Source: Eubacterium sp. UBA4343 (GTDB lineage: Bacteria > Bacillota > Clostridia > Lachnospirales > Lachnospiraceae). Taken from it: DNA of 20,223 bases. The stretch's first letter is position 1, and each line of letters starts with the position of its first letter. Shown here piece after piece: positions 15,410-20,223 of the stretch. Made by a program: the position numbers and the translations under genes. The notes under the pieces are model-generated. The model was given only the letters and a program-made list of their open reading frames with translations. It did not search any database and had not been told where the DNA came from. The stretch is taken from assembly GCA_002394235.1 (NCBI GenBank), contig DGTF01000053.1, forward strand, positions 1-20,223, written 5' to 3'.

Positions 15410-16375
15410 ATGAAAAAAATGAAAACCGTACAAACGAAAAAACTGTCGGAAAAGGTGCTGGCTTTACTGCTTGTTTTTCTGTGTATGGCATCTCTGCTTG
15501 TTTCTGGAAGAACTGCGGAGGCGGAAGAGACAGGACAGAACAGCATACGTCTGAAATCAGGGGAGGAAGGCACGTCCTTTACCCTGTATAAGGCCGCGGA
15601 CAAAAAGGACGATGGAACCTTTGCTCTTACAAAAGACTTTGCGGACGCGGGTATAGAGGTCAACGACCTTACTACAGACGGGCTGGCGAATGCAGGCGCT
15701 GTACTATCCGTTTACATTGAAAAGAATCATCCGCAGCCGGTTTCCTCCATGAAGATTACAGGCGGAGCATGCCGGTGGACAGGGCTTGAGGACGGATTAT
15801 ATATCGCAGTCGCTACCCCGATCAGCCGGAACGGGGAGCTGTTGGAATTTTCTCCGGTGGTTGCATATCTTCCGTACACGGACAATGGGACAGAGATACG
15901 TGATCTTGACAGTGATGTAAAACCTCCTTCCACTGTACCGGATAGCAGCAAGTACAAAGTCTTTAAAGTATGGAAAGACGGAAACAGTGCCGCCAGGCCG
16001 AAAAGTGTGGAGATCAGTCTGATTCAGCAGAATGCATCCGGCAGCTCAGTTTATGACACCTGTGTTCTGAACAAAAATAACAACTGGACCTGGACCTGGA
16101 AGAATCTCCCCTCGGGGTACATCTATAAGGCGGTAGAGAACAATGTGCCGCAGGGGTATACGCAGACGGTCAGCGGAGAAAGATCTGCAATAGTTATCAC
16201 AAATACCACAGTCCCGGAAAAAAATAAGGTGACTGCACTTAAATCCGGGAAACTTCCGCAGACAGGGCAGCTTTGGTGGCCGGTTCCTGTTCTGGTGGTT
16301 GTCGGACTTTTGTGTCTGCTGGTCGGATTCTGGAAAAGAGCCAAAGATGAAAAGAAAACAGGAGACAGGAATTGA
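15410..16375 (+). CDS. Minor pilin, LPQTG-anchored, CnaB domain
   Basis: A 321-residue precursor: basic N-terminus and signal peptide (1-38), an N-terminal beta domain (about 42-165, with FTLYKAADK and the LEDGLYIAVATP strand pair), a CnaB-type domain (about 178-268, YKVFKVWKDGN to AIVITNT), then LPQTG (282-286), a membrane span and a basic tail. The start at 15410 is chosen over an in-frame ATG at 15368 because AGGTGA (15397-15402) lies 7 nt before it and overlaps the stop codon of the sortase gene, implying coupled translation. The different sorting motif (LPQTG, against LPSTG in the two larger proteins) suggests recognition by a different sortase, possibly the next gene product. It may be the pilus base or a side subunit. 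Confidence 0.88.
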   Translation: MKKMKTVQTKKLSEKVLALLLVFLCMASLLVSGRTAEAEETGQNSIRLKSGEEGTSFTLYKAADKKDDGTFALTKDFADAGIEVNDLTTDGLANAGAVLSVYIEKNHPQPVSSMKITGGACRWTGLEDGLYIAVATPISRNGELLEFSPVVAYLPYTDNGTEIRDLDSDVKPPSTVPDSSKYKVFKVWKDGNSAARPKSVEISLIQQNASGSSVYDTCVLNKNNNWTWTWKNLPSGYIYKAVENNVPQGYTQTVSGERSAIVITNTTVPEKNKVTALKSGKLPQTGQLWWPVPVLVVVGLLCLLVGFWKRAKDEKKTGDRN

Positions 16376-17049
16376 AGTCTCGGAAATTGGAAAATAGAAG
16401 AAAAAGAAACAGAACAGGCTGGAGAATCTGGTCTTGTGCGGGGCTGCTGCTTTTAGTAGCAGCTCTTCTTCTTGTGCTGTATAATAACTGGGAATCACGG
16501 TTGGCAGGAAAACGCTCCGATGAGGTTCTTGTTGCTATGGAGGAACAGATTCCGGAGCCGGAAGCACCGGATACGAAAGAGAAGACAGATTCTTCCAGCG
16601 GAGAGGATACGGTATCAGAGGACCGGGAAATGCCGACAATCGAGATTAACGGATATCGTTATATCGGTTATTTGGAGTGCCCTTCGATTCATCTGAAGCT
16701 TCCTGTGATGGAGAAGTGGGATTACACGAGGCTGAGAATAGCTCCCTGCCGGTATTCCGGCTCCGTTTATAAAAATGACCTGGTAATAGCCGGACATAAT
16801 TATGCCAGGCATTTCAGCCCGCTTCGCTGGCAGAAGATTGGCACGAAGATATATTTTACAGACGCGGAGGGTATCCGGTACTCTTATGAAATATCTGACA
16901 TTGAAATTCTGAGTCCGACCTCTATTCGTGAGATGACAGCGGACAGCAGGGACTGGGATCTTACGCTGTTTACCTGCACCATCGGTGGACAGTCCAGATA
17001 CACCATACGCTGTGTGCGGACAGACAGGAGAAGTTATGCAGAAGGATAA
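16372..17049 (+). CDS. Second sortase, class uncertain (B- or D-like)
   Basis: A 225-residue sortase with a basic N-terminus, one N-terminal span (about 18-37), an acidic Pro/Glu/Ser stalk (about 55-87) and a catalytic domain. Catalytic residues are His142 (VIAGHNYARHF), Cys202 (LTLFTCTIGG) and probably Arg209. There is no C-terminal membrane span, so it is not class C. The start is TTG: it overlaps the previous stop (ATTGA), AGGAGA lies about 6 nt upstream, and no better ATG exists. In other pilus systems such an enzyme attaches the finished fibre to peptidoglycan or adds a specific minor pilin. The pairing with an LPQTG pilin directly upstream favours that protein as its substrate, which is inference. 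Confidence 0.88.
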   Translation: MKSRKLENRRKRNRTGWRIWSCAGLLLLVAALLLVLYNNWESRLAGKRSDEVLVAMEEQIPEPEAPDTKEKTDSSSGEDTVSEDREMPTIEINGYRYIGYLECPSIHLKLPVMEKWDYTRLRIAPCRYSGSVYKNDLVIAGHNYARHFSPLRWQKIGTKIYFTDAEGIRYSYEISDIEILSPTSIREMTADSRDWDLTLFTCTIGGQSRYTIRCVRTDRRSYAEG

Positions 17050-17815
17050 TCCATTAAAGAGATTGAACAGAGCGCAGCTGCTGGATATGCTTTATGATGA
17101 GGTAAAAGAGAAGGAAGATCTGGAGCAGAAACTGCAGGAAACCCGTCAGCAGCTCGAGGATAGAAAGATTCTCATCGCGAAGTCCGGTTCCATTGCGGAG
17201 GCCGCTTTAAAGCTGAATAAGGTTTTTGAACAGGCACAAGAGGCTGCAGATCAGTACCTGTTTAATATCAGACAGGGAAATGACCTGAACAATGCGCGGG
17301 CAGAGGATACGGACGGCGAGGAGAGAACGGAGCAGGAGCCAGGAGAGCAAAGTGACGGTCGGGAGAGGCGCCCGGAAGAAGAGAAGAAAAGCCCGAAACA
17401 GGAAGACCAGGAGGAAAATAATGCGGCAGGATGTGGAGATTCAGATGGAGAAGATGCATACGCAGGATGTGCAGATTCAGATGGAGAAGATGTATATGCA
17501 GGATGTGCAGATTCAGATGGAGAAGATGTATATGCAGGATATACAGATGCAGAATGGACGGTAATCCGGTATTCGGAAGATGAAAGGAAAGAAGATGCCC
17601 GGATAAAGCTGGTACAGAAGCTGGTACAGGGGGAAAAGGTAATACAGTCCGAGGACAGTACGAATATTTTCCGGACTGCTGAGGGAACAGCGTTATTTCT
17701 CAAGGAAACCGGGGATAAAGAATCTCTTGCGTATGCAACAGTACCGCTGGATAAGATTCTGAAAGAGTATTACAGAAAGCTTTTATCCAGGGAAGATTCT
17801 CAAGAAAAAGTGTAA
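17036..17815 (+). CDS. Cytoplasmic coiled-coil protein with acidic repeats, last pilus-operon gene
   Basis: A 259-residue hydrophilic protein without signal peptide or membrane span. Residues 8-80 are helical and coiled-coil-like (LDMLYDEVKEKEDLEQKLQE), followed by DRKILIAKSGSIAEAALKLNKVFEQAQEAADQYL. Short proteins with this same N-terminal pattern are found next to sortase genes in Lachnospiraceae as hypothetical proteins (recalled, not checked). Residues 85-130 are very acidic, and 131-168 are three 12-residue repeats AGC(A/G)DSDGED(A/V)Y. The C-terminal part (175-259) looks folded (YATVPLDKILKEYYRKLL). The start at 17036 follows AGGAGA by 5 nt and overlaps the sortase gene by 14 nt, so translation is coupled; an upstream in-frame ATG at 16985 lies within the sortase and lacks a ribosome site. 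Function unknown; a role in organising sortase or pilus secretion is only a guess. Confidence 0.82.
   Translation: MQKDNPLKRLNRAQLLDMLYDEVKEKEDLEQKLQETRQQLEDRKILIAKSGSIAEAALKLNKVFEQAQEAADQYLFNIRQGNDLNNARAEDTDGEERTEQEPGEQSDGRERRPEEEKKSPKQEDQEENNAAGCGDSDGEDAYAGCADSDGEDVYAGCADSDGEDVYAGYTDAEWTVIRYSEDERKEDARIKLVQKLVQGEKVIQSEDSTNIFRTAEGTALFLKETGDKESLAYATVPLDKILKEYYRKLLSREDSQEKV
17426..17533 (+). repeat. 36-nt in-frame tandem repeat, three copies
   Basis: Units at 17426-17461, 17462-17497 and 17498-17533, with a decayed fourth start at 17534. Copies 2 and 3 are identical and copy 1 differs at only a few bases, so the array is recent. Each encodes twelve residues containing DSDGED. Confidence 0.95.
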
Positions 17816-17816
17816 T

Positions 17817-17844
17817 TTGACATTTCTGCGGATTGCAGTATAAT
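17817..17844 (+). promoter_or_regulatory. Consensus promoter of the CobW-family gene
   Basis: TTGACA (17817-17822), a 16-nt spacer and TATAAT (17839-17844): both hexamers are perfect. The -35 overlaps the end of the pilus operon by a few bases and no terminator is visible between, so pilus transcripts may read through. Confidence 0.85.
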
Positions 17845-17882
17845 GATAAGGCTACGCAATAGAATAGTACACAACCTAATTA

Positions 17883-17897
17883 GCCGCTGACAGCGGC
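17883..17897 (+). promoter_or_regulatory. Short leader hairpin
   Basis: GCCGCT GAC AGCGGC forms a 6-bp hairpin in the leader about 30 nt before the CobW-family start. It does not cover the ribosome site (AGGAGAG). It may be a protein-binding palindrome or stabilise the mRNA; no known metal-regulator box is recognised. Confidence 0.4.
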
Positions 17898-17925
17898 GAT
17901 TCACAGAACAGGAGAGTGATTTCAT

Positions 17926-19032
17926 ATGGCAAAGATAGATATTATTTCAGGTTTTTTGGGCGCAGGCAAGACTACGCTGATCAAGAAGCTTCTTGCGGAT
18001 GCCCTGAAGGGACAGCAGGTGGTTCTGATTGAGAACGAGTTCGGTGAAATCGGAATCGACGGCGGTTTCCTGAAGGACGCGGGTATTGAAATCAAGGAGA
18101 TGAATTCCGGATGCATCTGCTGCTCCCTGGTCGGCGATTTCGGCGTTGCGCTGAAGGAGGTCGTTGACAAGTATCATCCGGACCGCGTGATCATCGAGCC
18201 CTCTGGTGTCGGTAAGCTTTCGGATGTCATCCGTGCAGTCGAGAAGAATGCCGGAGCCGCGGACCTTGAACTGAACAGCGCGACGACGGTTGTCGATGTC
18301 ACAAAGGCAAAGATGTATCTGAAGAACTTCGGCGAGTTTTTCAAGAATCAGGTCGAGGCTGCCGGCACGATCATCCTGAGCCGCATGGATACACCGAAGG
18401 CAACAGACGCGAAGGTTGAGGAAGCGCTGGCTCTGATCCGCGAGCTGAATCCGAAGGCAACGGTCATCACCACACCGGTAGAGCAGCTCAGCGGCAAAAA
18501 GGTTCTGGATACCATGGAGGGCGTGAAGATTGATCTCTCACTCGTTGAGGATGATGACGAGGACGAAGAGGAGCACGAGCATCATCATCACGATCACGAC
18601 GAGGATGAGCATGACCACTGCGGGCACCATCATGGCGATCACGTAGAGGATGAGCATGACCACTGTGATCACCACCATGATCATGATGAGGAGGGTCATG
18701 AGCACCATCATGATCACTGCGGATGCGGCCATCACCACCATCATCATCACGATGCGGATGAGGTCTTCACCAGCTGGGGGCAGGAGACGATCCGGAAGTA
18801 CACTAGCGATGAGATCAGCAGTATCCTTAAGGCTCTTTCCGCGGACAATACCTATGGAACAATTCTGCGTGCAAAGGGCATGGTAGAGGGAACCGACGGA
18901 AAGTGGATTTATTTTGACATGGTTCCGGAAGAAGCAGACGTCCGCGAGGGCGCACCGGAGTATACCGGCCGTCTGTGCGTGATCGGATCCGATCTGAAGG
19001 AAGACAAGCTGAAGGAGCTCTTCAAGCTCTGA
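17926..19032 (+). CDS. COG0523 (CobW/P47K) metallochaperone-type GTPase with His-rich loop
   Basis: A 368-residue cytosolic G3E-family GTPase. Seen: Walker A GFLGAGKTT (9-17), ENEFGEIGID (36-45), the metal-binding motif GCICC (Cys63, Cys65, Cys66), IIEPSG (89-94) and SRMD (152-155) at the guanine-specificity position. Between the GTPase and the C-terminal CobW domain (about 280-365) lies an acidic, His-rich loop (about 209-277) with about 30 His and several Cys, including the repeated EDEHDHC. Family members deliver or allocate metals such as zinc, nickel or cobalt to target proteins using GTP hydrolysis; the loop is typical of those that store or sense metal. Ribosome site AGGAGAG is good and the promoter is consensus. 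The metal cannot be named. The high-copy CAC/CAT codons show an internal 45-nt offset duplication at 18601 and 18646. Confidence 0.92.
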   Translation: MAKIDIISGFLGAGKTTLIKKLLADALKGQQVVLIENEFGEIGIDGGFLKDAGIEIKEMNSGCICCSLVGDFGVALKEVVDKYHPDRVIIEPSGVGKLSDVIRAVEKNAGAADLELNSATTVVDVTKAKMYLKNFGEFFKNQVEAAGTIILSRMDTPKATDAKVEEALALIRELNPKATVITTPVEQLSGKKVLDTMEGVKIDLSLVEDDDEDEEEHEHHHHDHDEDEHDHCGHHHGDHVEDEHDHCDHHHDHDEEGHEHHHDHCGCGHHHHHHHDADEVFTSWGQETIRKYTSDEISSILKALSADNTYGTILRAKGMVEGTDGKWIYFDMVPEEADVREGAPEYTGRLCVIGSDLKEDKLKELFKL

Positions 19033-19267
19033 TCCGTGTCCAAAGTATGCGAAGCGGCGCATGGACGTGGGTGAATGCCGAAACAAACTCAGTTTTTCCT
19101 TATCGGGCAGGCAATATTGGGTTGTATCCGGATCAGGCAGGCAATATAGGATTACACCCGGATCAGACAGACAAAATGTGATTGCACCCGGATCTGGCAG
19201 CCGATATGGAGATACGAAAACAGATGGAGATTTGTGATACATACATATAGTATAGAAAGCTAAAACT
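19033..19267. other. Spacer between the two CobW-family genes
   Basis: 235 nt. It holds an imperfect hairpin (19038-19066) without a U-tract, the 30-nt tandem repeat (19102-19211), and an AT-rich end with TATAGTATAG (19246-19255) that could be a -10 but has no good -35. No gene seen. Confidence 0.55.
19102..19211. repeat. 30-nt tandem repeat, about 3.6 copies
   Basis: Units start at 19102, 19132, 19162 and 19192, each beginning ATC(G/A/T)G(G/A)CAG and the first three ending in ACCCGG or ATCCGG. The period is exact at 30 nt while bases have diverged. The last unit decays after about 20 nt. Confidence 0.85.
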
Positions 19268-20223
19268 ATGGATGAGAATGAAATCGAAGTCCCGATTTAT
19301 CTGATCACGGGATTTCTGGAAAGTGGAAAGACATCTTTCCTGAATTTTACGATTGCCCAGGATTATTTCCAGATCGACGGGCCGACCCTTCTGATCAATA
19401 CAGAGGAAGGGGAAGAGGAATACGATGAAAAGGAACTGCTGAAGTACAATACAGTGATCGAGACGATCGATGAACAAGAGCAGTTCAGCTATGAGAACCT
19501 TCGGGCGTTTCAGAGAAAATACAGCCCGGAGCGTGTGATTATCGAATTCAACCCGCTGTGGAGCGTGGACAAGCTCTGGCAGATGCGGCTTCCCAGGGGA
19601 TGGGGCATTGTGCAGCAGATCGTGACAGTGGATGCATCTACATTCCAGGTCTATCAGACCAACATGAAGTCCCTGTTCGCGGAGATGAGCCGGCAGGCGG
19701 ATATGGTGCTGTTCAATCGCTGCAAGAGGGATATGCCACTCTCCAATTTCCGCCGGAGCTTTAAGGTAGTGAATCCGGGCTGTGATGTGCAGTTCCTGGA
19801 CGTGGACGGACAGCCGGTGGATATCTTTGAGGATTCGGTTCCCTATGATCTGGATCAGGATATTATCGATATTGATGATGTGGACTATGGAATCTTCTTC
19901 GTGGATCTTCAGGATAATCCGGATCGCTACAAGGGGAAAAAAGTACGCTTCAAGGGCATGGTGCTGAAGAGCCGGGAGGCCGGAGCGGACTTCTTCATGC
20001 CGGCGCGCACGGCGATGACGTGCTGCGCGGCGGATATGCAGTACATCGGCTATCTGTGTCACAGTAAGAACGCCGCGAAGCTGACCGAGGGAAGCTGGGT
20101 GCAGCTGACGGCGAGGGTCGATTATAAGTTCGTACCGATGGCGCAGGAAGAGGAGCCGGTATTCCAGGCGATCACGATCAAGGCTGCGGAGCCGCCGGCA
20201 GTCGAGACGGTGTATTTCAATTA
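19268..20223 (+). CDS. CobW-like GTPase fused to a DUF1980/TIGR03943-like domain (3' truncated)
   Basis: The frame is open from ATG 19268 to the end of the window (318 codons) and continues beyond it. Residues 8-30 carry a P-loop GFLESGKTS (15-23) as in CobW proteins, but the GCxCC metal motif is missing and IIEPSG is replaced by VIIEFNPLW. Residues 204-265 (DYGIFFVDLQDNPDRYKGKKVRFKGMV to MTCCAADMQYIGYL, with Cys252-Cys253) match the OB-like C-terminal domain of the YcgQ/DUF1980 (TIGR03943) family, which in other bacteria is encoded next to a COG0701-type permease. The ribosome site is weak (AGAAAG). A permease gene just beyond the window would be expected from that family's usual context; this is inference. 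The fold of the first part is confident, that of the second fairly so, the function unknown. Confidence 0.82.
   Translation, partial: MDENEIEVPIYLITGFLESGKTSFLNFTIAQDYFQIDGPTLLINTEEGEEEYDEKELLKYNTVIETIDEQEQFSYENLRAFQRKYSPERVIIEFNPLWSVDKLWQMRLPRGWGIVQQIVTVDASTFQVYQTNMKSLFAEMSRQADMVLFNRCKRDMPLSNFRRSFKVVNPGCDVQFLDVDGQPVDIFEDSVPYDLDQDIIDIDDVDYGIFFVDLQDNPDRYKGKKVRFKGMVLKSREAGADFFMPARTAMTCCAADMQYIGYLCHSKNAAKLTEGSWVQLTARVDYKFVPMAQEEEPVFQAITIKAAEPPAVETVYFN

Noticed and set aside
17292..17564. 90-aa frame in the +1 frame of the coiled-coil gene with QDVQIQMEKMYM repeats
   Set aside because: It is simply the 36-nt repeat read in another frame; no ribosome site, and the main frame is better supported.
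17883..17897. Leader hairpin considered as a riboswitch or Zur box
   Set aside because: It is only 6 bp long, lacks a conserved riboswitch core, and does not match the known Zur consensus from Bacillus.
18538..19242. Long minus-strand frame opposite the His-rich GTPase loop
   Set aside because: It is produced by the His/Asp codons read backwards (giving Met/Val/Ile runs) and by the 30-nt repeat; no start signal, and the + strand gene is certain.
19163..20062. 299-aa minus-strand frame opposite the CobW-DUF1980 gene
   Set aside because: The + strand frame has clear family motifs (P-loop, TCCAAD); the minus frame has no ribosome site and no recognisable domain.

Overview
The window reads like a chromosome segment from a gut-type Bacillota, class Clostridia, most likely Lachnospiraceae. 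The grounds are strong AGGAGG-type ribosome sites, TTGACA/TATAAT-like promoters, genes almost all on the + strand, LPXTG surface proteins with class C sortase genes, roughly 50% GC in most genes, and several small acidic proteins of a Lachnospiraceae style. Species cannot be named from the sequence alone.

Layout. (1) 1-5500 is a mixed housekeeping and accessory stretch: the 3' end of a phosphoglucomutase/phosphomannomutase with a long palindromic terminator, an omega-amidase-like nitrilase, an unrecognised 149-aa acidic protein translationally coupled to a PfkB sugar-phosphate kinase, a zinc-ribbon/membrane/beta-sandwich protein with a long Gly/Ala/Ser/Tyr tail, and a 79-aa conserved-looking protein. 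(2) 5789-17815 is a sortase-assembled pilus locus. A tetR gene with its own promoter and terminator is followed by a 17-bp-spaced promoter with a perfect 18-bp TetR-type palindrome just downstream of its -10. Then come a type I signal peptidase, a 1689-aa LPSTG adhesin, a 513-aa LPSTG backbone pilin, a class C sortase, a 321-aa LPQTG minor pilin, a second sortase and a cytoplasmic coiled-coil protein with exact 36-nt repeats. From the sortase onward the genes are separated by 7 nt or overlap, so they look co-transcribed. (3) 17817-20223 is a metal-handling pair: a COG0523 (CobW/P47K) GTPase with about 30 histidines in one loop, behind a consensus promoter, and a second, divergent CobW-like GTPase fused to a DUF1980/TIGR03943-like domain that runs off the window.

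How the pilus genes should work together (inference from known pilus systems): the signal peptidase processes precursors, the class C sortase polymerises the backbone pilin and adds tip and minor subunits through LPXTG threonines, and the second sortase either anchors the finished fibre or adds a particular subunit. The TetR protein is placed to switch the operon. A GC-rich hairpin without a U-tract directly after the backbone pilin gene could set the high pilin to sortase ratio.

Unusual points: four CxKEEHxHxxxCY (CHHC) repeats at the mature N-terminus of the adhesin; an AT-rich insertion of about 95 residues inside a CnaB domain of the same protein; a backbone pilin gene much more AT-rich than its neighbours; an uncharacterised coiled-coil protein ending the operon; the CobW-DUF1980 fusion; and a striking number of short imperfect tandem duplications (periods 10, 10, 11, 26, 30, 52 and 63 nt) in the intergenic DNA, plus a folded 135-nt intergenic element at 2229-2363. 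No tRNA, rRNA, CRISPR array, transposase or phage gene was seen.
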